A stretch of DNA of 64,000 nucleotides from contig NC_089176.1 in assembly GCF_947507565.1 (NCBI RefSeq), positions 2,232,001 to 2,296,000 of the forward strand, written 5' to 3'. Both the position numbers and the translations under genes were made by a program. The notes beneath the pieces were generated by a model. That model worked only from the letters and a program-made list of their open reading frames with translations, was not told the origin of the DNA and did not search any database. Of this stretch, positions 14,001 through 25,336 are shown in pieces. Position 1 is the first letter of the stretch. Each line of letters begins with the position of its first letter. The DNA comes from Oscarella lobularis (Eukaryota > Porifera > Homoscleromorpha > Homosclerophorida > Oscarellidae).

Positions 14001-14295
14001 CCTGAAGGTAGTCTATTACTTTTCCTGCTGCGGTTTGCTAGGTTGTAGCATTGGGTGTTTTTTAGAGTGAGGCTGCTCGATTGGCCCGTTCGTCAGACGG
14101 TGCATTGCTGAGTGTCAACGAGGTCACTAGACTGTTTTTGAACTGCGGTGAAGAAGTAAGTTTATACTGCTGTAGTTTGGTAGAGTTTGAAAACGAATCG
14201 TTCTATTCTATTAGTCAGATTACTGTAAATTGCTAAAAATACCGAAAGGCAGAAAGGCCTTGATGACAACGTGCGCTACGACTTCATCTCTATGA
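11089..14295 (+). CDS. PMS1: PMS1, MutL-family mismatch repair protein
   Basis: The start [18 protein letters not shown] aligns with the start of animal PMS1; an ATG 33 bases upstream is possible. Exons inferred: 11089-11220, 11345-12055, 12102-12458, about 12506-12594, ~12646-12692, 13065-13126, 13195-13286, 13350-13433, 13495-13569, 13618-13670, 13784-13870, 13922-14007, 14066-14155, 14215-14295. The GHKL ATPase motifs are intact: [54 protein letters not shown] nuclear signal PPKKKHK follows. The C-terminal dimerisation region is PMS1-like: [72 protein letters not shown]. The PMS2/MLH3 endonuclease motif is not seen, as expected for PMS1. The final exon is the least certain part: the usual HGRP near the C-terminus was not found. 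Confidence 0.88.
12712..12844. mobile_element. Short inverted-repeat element (MITE-like) in a PMS1 intron
   Basis: A 133-base unit bounded by perfect 12-base terminal inverted repeats, CAGGGTTCTGCC at 12712-12723 and GGCAGAACCCTG at 12833-12844. It has no coding capacity and lies inside an enlarged intron of PMS1. No clear target-site duplication was found, so the superfamily stays open. Confidence 0.6.
12856..13044 (-). CDS. Small open frame antisense within PMS1 intron (doubtful)
   Basis: 62 codons from an ATG at 13044 to a TAA that overlaps an AATAAA signal (CAATAAATT). The sequence looks protein-like ([36 protein letters not shown]) with no low complexity. No family recognised. It may be a fragment carried in beside the inverted-repeat element, or chance. 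Confidence 0.25.
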   Translation of the reverse strand: MPLTFDWTVFAVENTTKAANVLTLKSGGSTTIYDMMLTVLAGRWDEQNAGLDGPKDLVTSPQ

Positions 14296-14845
14296 TTCCA
14301 CCGCATGCGGAATTCCACACGAACGAGTGCGACGACGCCGCCGATCTCATGAGCTCTCTCTCTGAACGACAGTAAACCCTTCAGCGATCAGATTTACTGG
14401 CGGACGACTTGGAACGTGGAAGGGCCCCACGGATAGATCACAGTGCCCTCACGCCGCTGTTTCTCGTCCTGCTACAGCTTTCTGGGACCCACAGTGACGG
14501 TAAGCGCACGTCTGTCATTCTCGCGTCTTCGGGGAGCCACTTCACGCGTGCTTTCACGCAGGAAAACTGATCGACGGGAAGATGGCGATATAAGACCATT
14601 TTTGCGGCGTCGATTACTGTACGGCGTAGCCACGTGCACCGCCAGGAACGGCGAAGCGAATTCAGAGCCTCCTTGAAATCGTCGACTTTAGCAAAGTCAA
14701 AATCGTGAGTAAACTGTTGTCACACCACCTTTCTTTACTCAATTTTCTCTCGCTGATTGAATTTTAGTGGACGAAGGTTCCATGGACTCCAACGAAAGCG
14801 AAGCGGAGACTGTGCATGAATTAGATACAGTAATGGATAGATAGA
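14253..14845 (+). pseudogene. Unrecognised gene fragment with in-frame stop
   Basis: After an acceptor-like GGCAG at 14252 the frame reads [20 protein letters not shown]... to a TAA at 14373-14375. It then continues in the same frame as LQRSDLLADDLERGRAPRI and SALTPLFLVLLQLSGTHSD up to a GTAAGC donor near 14500. C-rich third codon positions on both sides of the stop look like real coding sequence. A further exon-like piece (DEGSMDSNESEAETVHELD then TAG) lies near 14770-14845. Either the stop is read around by splicing or this is a decayed gene. It could also supply alternative 3' exons of PMS1. Family not recognised. Confidence 0.3.
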
Positions 14846-14875
14846 ATACTGTACTGTAGGCGCACAACAGGATCA

Positions 14876-15240
14876 CGCCGTCTCGTGCTGTGTGTTCACG
14901 CGCAGTAGTAGCGCAGGTTAGTTAGGCTAAGTAGGTAGGTACAGTAGGTAGCGTAGAGGTTAGTTAGGATATAGTTAGGGCATCGGCGGGGTGGTGCACC
15001 CCGCGTGCGCTGCCGCCGTCATGGAGCAAAGGGTATAGTATAGACATTTTATTTCAATAAAAAGAAAAAAGAAACAGTCTTTCCCTCTCTCAGCGCGGGT
15101 AGTTTTTGTTGACGGGGTCGTGCCCAGGACCCCGGAGCAGTTTTTGTTGACGGAGGTCGTGCTCAGGACCTCTCTTCGGATGCAGTTTTATTTTGTGGAG
15201 GTCATACCCAGGACCCCCAAGTTCACCTGTCCACAAAAGA
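14876..15240. repeat. Repeat-rich segment, possible retroelement end
   Basis: In order: a TTAGG/TAGG-rich stretch (14920-14980), a GC-rich stem GCGGGGTGGTGCACCCCGC, TTTCAATAAAAAG (a poly(A) signal), then three tandem hairpins described separately. No open frame. The combination resembles the terminal part of a retroelement, but no partner repeat lies in the window. Confidence 0.3.
15100..15220. repeat. Three tandem ~40-base hairpin units
   Basis: Units share AGTTTTTGTTGACGG-like leaders and a hairpin with an 8-base loop: GGGGTC/GACCCC at 15114-15133, GAGGTC/GACCTC at 15153-15172, GGAGGTC/GACCCCC at 15197-15218. Units 1 and 2 differ by a compensating base-pair change; unit 3 has one mismatch. 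Confidence 0.6.
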
Positions 15241-15275
15241 AGCTATAAGTCAGAATTGGGATAAATACGTACGGA

Positions 15276-15940
15276 TCACCTGGTAGTGTTATCGTTCCTG
15301 GGTTGAAGGACAAACAGATCAGCAAAAACCGCTTTCCGATGCCTCGTCGTTGTCGATACTATACAGAGATCCGCCAGCTTGTTCCCGTCTAATGGCGCTG
15401 CCTGAAGATAGTGCACGTGCTGCCACTTGGCAGAGACATCTACGAAGAAAGTTGACTTGCTCAAGCATTATCTCTGGACTCTGGTCTCAGTTACTGTTCG
15501 CTGGAACCAATGAGATCTCCGCAATCGCGAGTGTAACTTCGAAGCAGAGAAAAGAACGAGCGTAGAATATCGTAGTTTACCTGTAGGGAAAACACGTAGA
15601 CTTCTACTGTACGTCACGTAGCATTCTAGGGTCCGTGGTCGTAGAAACGCGGCAGAAATCCATGATGCTTCGTTTCTTTGCTCCCATCCTGCCACCTAAA
15701 ACAAATCTTACACTATTGGCACGCATTTCAACACGCGATAACACCGAAAACATCGGTGCAGAGACGAACTCTTCTTCATCTTGGATTTCTTCGCCCACAT
15801 CGACACCCGTTGCAAGGCCTTAGCCCAAAACAACATTTTCGGAGCTCAAGCTGTCAATCTGCTCGTCCATTTGAGCGCCGTTTGGCTCCTTCGACGACGT
15901 GTCCCAAACCGCCATTAATGGTGATGACGTACTCGTGACG
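15276..15940 (-). other. Possible small unassigned gene downstream of PAN2
   Basis: Several short open frames with protein-like composition lie on the minus strand. They are an ATG-initiated one near 15916 (MAVWDTSSKEPNGAQMDEQI...), one around 15800-15604 (MGEEIQDEEEFVSAPMFSVL...) and one at 15464-15276 (FFVDVSAKWQHVHYLQAAPL, ending RNDNTTR). They could be exons of one small gene, but the splice sites joining them are not convincing and no family is recognised. Confidence 0.25.
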
Positions 15941-16035
15941 ATGAGACCATGTGACCATGTGACCAAGCCTCCTGTGCATACGTAAGTCGACCTGCAGCGT
16001 AAACAAACTTATAATTAATTCTATGATCTAATGGC

Positions 16036-19000
16036 TCAAGCAGGTACTGTCCAATTGTGCTGCCGGCCTGCTTTATAAAGTCTCTCGAGGGCAGCGTTAA
16101 AATCCACAGAATCATTGCTTTGAAGTTGCTCGTACTTCCGATAGAGTTTCAAAGCCGTTTTAGCATCCTCAACGGAATCGTGCTCCTTCCTCTGAATATG
16201 CAACCCTATGTGCGGTATACATTACGAACTGTAACAAATTCGACTAAAAACAAACCTAAGAAATACCACGCCATAAATCGCAAGGATAAATATCTTTGGC
16301 CGGGCAGATGAAACAGCTCCACCGTGTCAAGAACCTTCTCTGGAGCGACCTAGACAGCATTCACTTATATAGTATTTACGGAAAAGTTAATAAATTACGT
16401 CAATATTTATAACAGCTAAATCCTTTTGGAGACCATGACCGACGATGCGAACGCCGCGATCAAAAAGGCAGCGCAACTTCAGATAGCACTTCTTCAACGT
16501 CGTCAGTTGCTTCTTTGAAGTCATCGGATCCAAATCACCCGGCTGAATTCCAGAATATTTCGTCACGTAATCTACAACCTTGGAGAAAAATCCAATGTCT
16601 TATTCTATTTATTGATTACTCACGTACCACGTGCTCAGAATGTTTTATATAATCGTCTATAAACGGTTCCCCTTCATGCGGAGGATCTCTGCAGACATGT
16701 TGAAGTGCACGTGTATTAATTATGATTTCCTCAATTTAAATAACTCACCCCCTTATCACCGTGATTCGTGCAGGACTCATTTGACTTGGCTTCACCATGG
16801 CCTCCGTTCCGTCCATGTGCAATTCCGACTCCTGCTGACGCAGCGTCACAAATTCGGAATCCATAGCGACGATGCTTGGAAATTCGTCCGGCTGAATTGG
16901 CCGAACCGACGTCATGGAATAGAACGGAGCTGCGTTGATTACACTGGGCTGTAAATAACTCGAATCCAATGCTAGAGCGACTAGAGGAAATATTAGTCTA
17001 ATACCACTTTCACATTAACGTGTGTATTTATTACTTTCTGACTCGTAGCGTTGATTGACGTCAGCAACTGCATAGCACAAGTGGCAGGGAATTTGCCACG
17101 AGAAGAATTTCACGCTTTCATCCTAATGCAACATTTTTGACGTCGAAAAAAAACAGAGAAAAACGAGCCGCTACCTTATCAACAGGAATCACTGTAAAAT
17201 CATTGAAGAGGTACCAAGCATCTTTGCTCGATAGCTGACCCTATGAACATTATTGAAAGCCAGCCATTGGAACGTCTTGTTTCTTACCAATTTTCTTGCG
17301 TGGTAGGAGGAACCGACTCGGACGTGAGCAACGAGATGGCCGCCTTTTCGAGGATTTTGAACGTAGGACACCTTGGAGACCAAGCTGTACTCCACCGCAG
17401 GCAAATGAACGTCCTAAAGCATCGGGCTTCAATAAATAAAATACCTGACTTATTACTACTACCTCAGCCTGGCTGCAATTTTCCACAAGTACGTCACCAC
17501 CGGACTCGTTTAGAGTAATCTGAATTTTGTGCGGAAGCCAGTGTCCGGACCCAGCTTCCACAGCCAGCTAATTAGAAGATCAACTGATAGAATCGGTAAA
17601 TTCGTTAACTTCTACTTTCTGCTGCAGTTGCCAAAATTCAAAATCTTTGACGTCTTCCATGCAGCTGATAAGAATGACGTCAGGCAAACGCGTTATTTGA
17701 CGAGATTGAGTCTAGTGACGAAAATACACCGATAAGCGCGCCGCGTCATACAAATACATCGCTCACTTACATGCGGCTTATATTTGCCGCACTGATCGCA
17801 CCACGCCTGCGTCACTTGCTCGCGACAAATGCTCCGCTGGAGAAGCTGCGCGAACGACATTTTCTCATCTTCGCCATCTAACAGAAAAAATTCAAAAATT
17901 GAATTTTTTTTGGTTTTCGTTAAACAACCAGGTGGCCTTCGCTTTGGATAATTGACGGTGACGTGCATCATGTTGGAGCCGCGCGTCGTCTCCTTGCCGC
18001 ACATGCAGTGCGTCCGGATGTTCATTTCCGTGCCGAAAAGCCTCTGAATCAAAGTTCCCGATTCCGACTTTTCCTTCGCATCCAAATCCTCAAATAGTTC
18101 ATAGGTAAACGCGTTAATTTACATTTTTGATTTATAAATAAATAAATAAATAAATAAACGATCGCTACCTGGCTGACGTGCTGCAAGAGAAAACGACTCC
18201 AGCTCTGCAGCAATCGAATCAAATTGCTCTTGTCCCCCCCGGTTTCATCCTTTTCGGACAGAACGAGACCGAGAGCGAGAGCCTGCGGAAGCGTCTGAAA
18301 GACTCGCAGAAAGTTCACCGCCTGCACGAGAAAGAAAAGAGTGCACGCACGCAGGCACGCGGGGCGGCGAGGGTTGCTCTCTAACTCGGCACGTTTTTCC
18401 CTTCGTTGCCATGTCGAGCATTTTGAATAGGAATCCCAGTTGACAGGCCAGGCACGATTCTTGCACGCACACATGATTCTGGAGGCCAACTCGCAACGGT
18501 TCCAAAAAGTACAGAAGCTAAGGAAAAGCCAGGAGGAAATATATTTTCGTGAGGTTTTCTTTCTTTGTAATGTGAAGAAAGTGTTCGAGATACCTGAATC
18601 ATTGCGTTGCAATACGTATTGTACGTGTGACTGTCCAAGCCAGCGAACGGGGTCCGATTGAATTCGCCCATGTCGCGGTCCTCCAAGCCTCGAGAGAAAA
18701 CGGACTATAGAATAATACGCAAAGGCATTTATAATGTGCACCGAATTTTGTGTATTTCATTTCCATTCTCCAGTACTCTCGCGGAATGCCGCACTCAATA
18801 GCTTCGTTTTCTAAACGTCGTCAATTATTAATTAATTAATTACATAATCCTCATTGAAGTGCCACGTGATCGACCTTGTTGATGTTCGTCTTTCGCTTTT
18901 GGTCCTTTTCTGACTAAATTTGTCGTGCTTAAATCATAAGGGACCTTGCACGTGACATCATGAACTCAAAATCAAAATCAAATAATAAGAATAAGAATAT

Positions 19001-20749
19001 GAATATCTACCTGGTTTCTCCGTTTCTTTCCAGGATTTGGAGCTCGACCGATTCCATCTACCACTTTCATATTCTGAAGTATCTCCGGATCTATTTTCGG
19101 AGCCGGCCTGTTATGACAATTCGATCATAACCCCTCATCAGATAATACGCACGCCATACTGACCTCAAAACAGGCCTTGATACCGATTCTGGCCAATCGG
19201 AGAGAAGAGCGGTTCCATTCGGAGGAAATCCCATCGGAATCATCGAAAGAGGCATGCTGACGTCATCAAAATCCATATACGGCAACGGAGGAATGGGATC
19301 CGGAAAGGGCGTCTCCTTCGAGTGAAAATTAAAAAGAGGTTGATGATTCGACGAGCACAAATGAATAACGCCTAAATTCAATTAAAACTATTATAGTCAG
19401 GTTTTTTTTCTCATTGGCACTGCATCACCTTCGGAATCGACTATAGCCAACGCTTGACCCGTCGAACTGACGTCCATCCCAAAGCAGAACGTTCCCTCCG
19501 CAAGAACTTGGGATCGCGTCGCCGCTATAGCGGAATGAGGCACTGACGGATCGCATTGCAATAGCAGCCCAGTCTGTTAGGAAACGAACGTCGCGCTGGA
19601 TCGACGAGAGTCAGTTTCTTATTCTTTTATTACTTGCGACATGACGACTAGACGAGACGTATAGGCTGGGACGAATTTGAGAAGAAATGGTTCGACTGGA
19701 AGCTGCGTGTGTAAAGAGCTTATAGAAAGAAATAAAAACAATGAAATGAAGCTCGGCAAACCTGCACGGGTGGCATGGGTTTCATGGTGCGAATGTCGTG
19801 CACCATCAACTGTCTTTCCGTCGATATCTGTCCATATCTGAGCAACAACGCGTAGTTATTGATCGATTGATTTCTATAAGAGCTCACCTAGACGAATACC
19901 CGCACGTGACCAAGAGATTGCCGCTGATGTCGAAATCGGAAAGACCGTCGCCGTGGGCCTCCAGCACGTGCTCGACATTCAACGTGCGACTGTCTCTCAA
20001 TGAAACCTTTGGAAGAAAAAAGATGCCACTGATGACTGACTCATTTTCTCTCCCTAACCTTTCCACTCGTTTGCCCGCAGCACACGTGACGCGGCCCCTT
20101 CCGCAAAATTACCACGGGTTCGTCAAGAGAAATCTAAATTAATTAAAATTTGACATGCTTTCTTTCTAAAAGAGAGAGAGACTACCACACCTTCCTAGTG
20201 ACTTCTGTCTTGATGACGTCAAAATCGAGGAGACTCTTCTCTCCTCCGAGAAGAAACGATTTGCCTCCAGACATCATCAATCCACAGCGAAGATTCTCGA
20301 GATCCCTGTGCTCTGTCGAACTAAGAGAGAGAGAAAAAATTGCCAAAAAGGATACCTCGTCTAGCATTCTGACCCTTTCGTTTTTTACCATAGATGATAT
20401 ACTTTCTATGCTTTTACTCACTTCAAAGCGAATTTGGGTATTCCCTGTTTTTCGATGCCTCGAATTCCCGAATTGCACACGACGACGAGTCCTCCTTCTT
20501 CCGACGGAAAAATCTGCGTTATTCCCTCGTTGCACGCCTGAAACGACGAGTACTTCTCCAAATCCGGCCCGTAGTAGGCCGTCGCGTGACCCTGCAAAGG
20601 AAAGTGTTGTTCCGAAGAGTCGAAATCCGGATGCTTACGCCCTGATTTGCAACCCAAAGAAGCTCTTCGTATCCATCGAAAACCAAGCAGCCGACAGGAT
20701 AGTTCTCCGAGCCGTCGGCGACGGCAACTTTGAGCTCTTGATATTCCAT
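16036..20749 (-). CDS. PAN2: PAN2, poly(A)-specific ribonuclease subunit
   Basis: Many short exons. Start [20 protein letters not shown] at 20749. The N-terminal WD40 region begins [14 protein letters not shown] and continues [18 protein letters not shown]. The linker and inactive ubiquitin-hydrolase-like domain lie at about 18.7-17.2 kb: [72 protein letters not shown]. As in other PAN2 proteins the catalytic Cys box is absent. The C-terminal DEDD exonuclease starts [19 protein letters not shown] (the first Asp and Glu), followed by [15 protein letters not shown]. It ends with [17 protein letters not shown] and the stop at 16036-16038. PAN2 with PAN3 shortens mRNA poly(A) tails in the cytoplasm. 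Exon boundaries in the middle were not all traced. Confidence 0.9.
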
Positions 20750-21297
20750 AGCGCGCTGCGCTGCGCTGCGTGCGCGTGTCTACGTCACTCCAATAGCGCG
20801 GGAGAAGTGGCTGTTGTTCTATCATACAGTAGTAGGTGACTAGATAATGATGGATGGCCATGGTGTAAGCAATCTACAATCATTCTCAGTGTCAGTATCC
20901 TTTTCCTAAAATTTCAACTAGGGCCCCCTTCGGTAACGAACACGTCGTTTGACAGCTAGAAACTTAAAAACGCGCTTTGTCGCGTAGAGATATTGAAAAA
21001 ACATTGGCACTTGACACAAACCCCGCGGAAGACGGTGCTATGGAGGTTTATCCGGTGCCCAGGAACTGGGAGGGAGAAAGATGCGAGAACTACAGGAAGG
21101 CGTGCTAAGTTTCACCCTTGTCAAGTTAGTATATTATCAGTAAACATAAATCTATAAATGGGTTAACAAGTACAGGTAAAGGCAAGTGAGGAATGAGGCG
21201 ACCACAGGACCATAATGCCTGGGGTTTTATTTATGGTATATCTCTCAACTACACAGTACATATTCTAATAAACACACAGACAGGGGCACTAGGGGGT
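20750..21297. other. PAN2 upstream region, no gene recognised
   Basis: Promoter/5' UTR of PAN2 on the minus strand and unassigned sequence further right. No open frame of note. Confidence 0.35.
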
Positions 21298-21822
21298 TTA
21301 GAGGGAATGGTGTGTGGTGAAGCACCTTACATCTACAGGGGAGGGGGAGGGGAGAACAGGGGAATGATGGGTGGGGATAATTAGTTCTACTTTATTAAGA
21401 ATTATTCGTGAGTTTGCTCTTTGTAGGCAGACCGCTAGACGCTTGCTCCAGTAGTTGATGAATCCGTTGCGATCATTCATAAAGTCGACCGACGGGCGCC
21501 TCGCGATCTGGTGGAAGAGGCTAGCCGCCGTGGGACTCCACCGGCCAAAAACTTCGACGACGACGGGCTTGAAAAGATATCCCAACGACGTGGCGACTTG
21601 CAGGTACTTTTCGTCCTTTGTCTTATCTCTGTGCGCCGCCGCGTATCCATTCTCCTGAGCGCTGCCCGTGACGACTGCTTGGCTAAGCGGGTGGATTACA
21701 CTGATGTCAAGCAGAAGCTTCTTGCCGTTCTCGAAATTATATATTCCGATGTCCGGGCGTTTCTTGTCTTGGAACTCTCTTTCCTGTTCCAGCTCAACTC
21801 GGTAGTTAACCGACCTGAGCAT
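21298..21822 (-). mobile_element. Retroelement polyprotein C-terminal remnant
   Basis: 174 codons. It contains KKRPDIGIYNF and KKLLLDISVIHPLSQAV, then DKTKDEKYLQVATSLGYLFKPVVVEVFGRWSP. The order R-P-D-I, L-x-x-D-I/V-T/S-V, P-L, then H-x-x-K-x-x-K-Y and VVE-x-F-G-x-W is familiar from the tails of reverse-transcriptase polyproteins in many marine invertebrate genomes, where it resembles a restriction-like nuclease fold. No reverse transcriptase domain is present upstream, so this is a 3' fragment. Confidence 0.5.
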
Positions 21823-23483
21823 CTGCTGCCACGTATGCTGCCAGCTATCGTGGCGCCGTATAGTGTTGCCAATCTCCCTGTAAAAACTGGGTATTTATAC
21901 TCATACGCGACTAGGACGGAACGACTGCAGCTATTCACGATCAAAAACTGCGTCGTTTGAACTGAACCGTTGCTAATCGGCTGCAAAAGCATTTTTGCGT
22001 GCAACAAAAAACCGAAATTTTGTTGAAAATCAATTCAAACGCGAAAAACGACAGCGGAATGTGTGCTACGTACGCAAGACACGCCTTGTCACGCGACATT
22101 GAGCAACGTATGACCACGGATACTAGTATCCGTGTATGACGTCAATCGTCGCGTTACTACGAAATGCCCTAATACGAGAAGTAGAAACGATGAATAGGTC
22201 GCAAAATGCATTGTGTGTCAATTCTTAAGACATGGAGTCGCTATTTGGACGCGAAAAGCGAACGCATACGCAGTAACGGCAATGCAGCAAAATCAAGGCG
22301 CTACGTCACATTATGCACATTATGCACATCGGCTTTCCTAAAGTTAGAGTAATGGATACGGTGCTGAGGGTGTTCGGGGATCACATGATGGCTCACAAAA
22401 GGCCATCATTTTCTTGTCCGGGGAACAGCAATCGCGCATGCGGACATCAACAATCGGTAATCGGCAATCGGCAATCGCATCGCGTGTTTCGCGTCGCGCA
22501 GAAGTCGTCTTCTTGCGCCGGACAATTGCTTCGTCGTCTGTTTGATCTGGTAAGAAGTCTGCGTCGCGTCTTCAGGGAGGCACGCTTGTGCAGGCATGAA
22601 GTGCCAAGGCGTTTAATCGCGTTTTAGCGCTCCTCGAGCAATATGCGTAGCCTCAAAAGCCATGTTATTCTTTCTGATAAACTGTGAAGTGCTTGCGCCG
22701 AAGGTCTCCTTTTGAAGCCTCTTTATGTTACGGTTTGCACGTGACTGCGTGACGCGCGAAAAGGCCGCCGAGCCACTTTCCTTCAGGCGCAAGACTATAG
22801 TGGAGTCATTGCGTCATACTGATAGGCATGTCAACTGAACTACCTCTCGACACTAGCATTGTTGGTTATCAGTTCAAAAAAGACTTGTGAGAGCGGAAAA
22901 GCGGGATTTAATCAATCAGTCCTTTAATCAACCGATAATCAATTTCAATGCCACTATCAAGTAAATTAGTTCGGCAGAGCGTGCGGCTTGATCGCATGAT
23001 CCTTAATTAATTAAAGGCCTTTGGGGATAAGTTGTAAGGCAAAGCCAGCTAACGCAGAGCAAACCTCCAATCGCCCGGGTATTTAGTGAGCGCAGAAGAG
23101 GGCCCGCATACGTATAAACACTGCCTGTGAATCATATGATTCCAAGTATAGCCTAGCTTGACCAATCAGAGAGCTTGCCGCTAGTTTACATTCGCACAAT
23201 AGTATAAATAACCCTTCCCAATGAAACCCTGCTTTCATGAAGATGAATACTACCGTATAAATTAGGCATATTAAATTTTGAAATAAGCCAATACACGCAA
23301 CGGAGACGCGGAACTTTTCGCGTAGTTTTAATTAATTAAGTATTGAAGGCTCTTCTCTCTGTTTATCCGGTATATCAGAGAGAAAACTTGTTATAGCGTC
23401 ATTCCGTCCTTTGCTAAGAAATTTGTATCTTGCTCCACAGCCGTTCTGTTTGATTTCACTGACCTGAATTTGCCTATTATCAG
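21823..23483. other. Gene-poor stretch
   Basis: About 1.6 kb without a supportable gene. It has short local repeats (AATCGG copies near 22450; CATTATGCA twice near 22310) and AT-rich sequence from 22900 on, which may hold the promoter and first exon of the ATPase gene that follows. Confidence 0.35.
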
Positions 23484-25090
23484 ATCTTAAGAATTTTGAA
23501 GAAAGCGTGGAATTGAAATTATGTTTGCCTTTCACTCAAACCGGTAAAAATGTACAGCAAGCAAATAGTGGCAGTGGGTATTTTCTTTTGAGCAGCGGCG
23601 GCTTTGCAGCGCGGGTGATACATCTTTCAAGAATCGTTTCATTTCTACCAACCAGAATCGCTCCATCGCAATCTTTCAAGTTGTCACCTTCATTATTCGC
23701 CCACGTCACTTCTCGTTGCTGTCAATCGAAGAGGTCTTATTTAAAAAATAGCAACGAAAGAGGCCTCAATATTGCACGGTTGACGCCAGATGGTGGCAAA
23801 AAGCTTTTGAATGCAAATGACGGCAAAAAGCTCTTGAATGCAAATGGCACCCCAAAAAACTCTTCTCGTGAAAGTGGCAGCACTAACACGCAAGAAACTG
23901 GCAGAAGATCCACTAAGACAACCTTAGCGGTTGTAAGCGGCATAGTCACAACACTAATTGGAGGATCATTGTACGGCTTGTTCGCTCGTCAGCGATTTCG
24001 GTCCAGCGTAAAGTCCACAACGTTAAGCCAGGAGCCAAAGACGGTGAAGCAACCTATCGATCGACAAGAAGAGAAAGAGATGCTCAGGGATCTGATTACG
24101 AGTGAGCCGACGTCGAGTTTCTTCGTTTATGTCGGGCCGCACAAAGCAGGCAAATCGCAAGCTGTGCAAGAAGTTGTCAAGGAGCTAAAGGACGAGGGAG
24201 TGAAAGGAGTTCATTACATCCTGATCGATAAGTCAAAGCTGGGTATTCGCCTTGCCAAAGAATTTGGCATGGACAATCCAATTGTTATGCCAGGTGTTCC
24301 CAAACCGTCTGCCCAAGATGACGATGATAAAGTCCATGCAGAGTACCTGCATGAAGTAGCTGATCGCTTGGGTGCCGCTGCTCGTAAAGAGAAAGATGGC
24401 CAAATCACGACAATTATTATTGATGGAGTGAACGCTCTCTTGCCAAACCGCGAATCCGGAACAGAAGAGCTCTTGCGGTTGATTAAAATAGCCAAAAAGC
24501 ACATTGACGGGGGAATCATAAAATGGATTCTTATCGATTCAAGTGGGCTTGCTTTTGACGTTATGCATTCGATCAGCGCCAGTTCTCGTCTCGAGCCAAT
24601 CTACGCCAGTGATGTCAACGAGGACAGATCAAAGAAATATTTGAAAAATCATTTGAGAAAGAATCCGGATCAATCCATGCTATTCGATGTTAATCGAGTA
24701 TACGAGTTGACGGGGGGACGCGTTGGGCTCCTCAGTAAGGCAGTTGAAAGTAGTCGCATCGTGAAAACACAGGAGGAGCTTGAAAAGGAAATTCTTCAAG
24801 TGTCCAAAGCGAATGTCAACGAGGTTTTTGAAGACAGTCCAAGGTCACCTGAAGTTCAACAGTTTCAGTTGACCGTTCTTCGTCATCTTGCGGCTGAGAC
24901 GCTCGAGACAGATCGGTGTATTGTGAATCGACTTGGACGTTCACTGAAGTGCGAAGTTCGACGTCGAGCGATATCTGAGCTATTGAAGAATGATCTTATT
25001 CGGTTTACCAGTCTCACTAGTTTGGGAATACACAGTGAGGCAGTAAGGTATTTAGTTGGAGATGGTTACGGACCATTTTCTGATCCGTGA
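23484..25090 (+). CDS. Membrane-anchored P-loop ATPase, long uninterrupted exon
   Basis: Open for over 520 codons with no intron, unlike most genes here. There is no in-frame ATG before the middle of the protein, so the start must come from an upstream exon (acceptor TATTATCAG at 23483) or a non-ATG codon; the 5' end is unresolved. The N-terminus is Ser/Arg-rich with few acidic residues, compatible with organelle targeting. A small internal repeat (GGKKLLNAN, DGKKLLNAN) follows, then a membrane span TTLAVVSGIVTTLIGGSLYG. The ATPase core has Walker A GPHKAGKS and Walker B TTIIIDGVNAL, and a C-terminal winged-helix-like part (RRRAISELLKNDLIRFTS). The fold fits the archaeal-type/STAND-related AAA ATPases. 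Substrate unknown. Horizontal transfer or retroposition could explain the single exon. Confidence 0.7.
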
Positions 25091-25230
25091 CAGGGGTATG
25101 GTTTTCTTGTGCTTGTTGTATGTGCTGTATGAGAGAATCTGTTTTGTCATGTTGCTTCCTAGATTATTGATCACATAATGAACCTGTTTCCTCCGTACCT
25201 CAGCGTTGCAGTCGTAAACCATTAGAAAAA

Positions 25231-25262
25231 CCATTGCTTTCCAGGGCCATTGCTTTCCAGGG
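25231..25262. repeat. Perfect 16-base tandem duplication
   Basis: CCATTGCTTTCCAGGG occurs twice head to tail, 25231-25246 and 25247-25262. Confidence 0.7.
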
Positions 25263-25336
25263 ATACGTCGATTTCATTCTGGAGGGAGATGTTATGTTGT
25301 GTTCGCAGATTAGAATAGTCACGTGTTATTAGTTCC

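Noticed and set aside
14920-14980. TTAGG/TAGG-rich stretch as internal telomere sequence
   Set aside because: Irregular spacing and no TTAGGG array; more like degenerate low-complexity sequence of an element.
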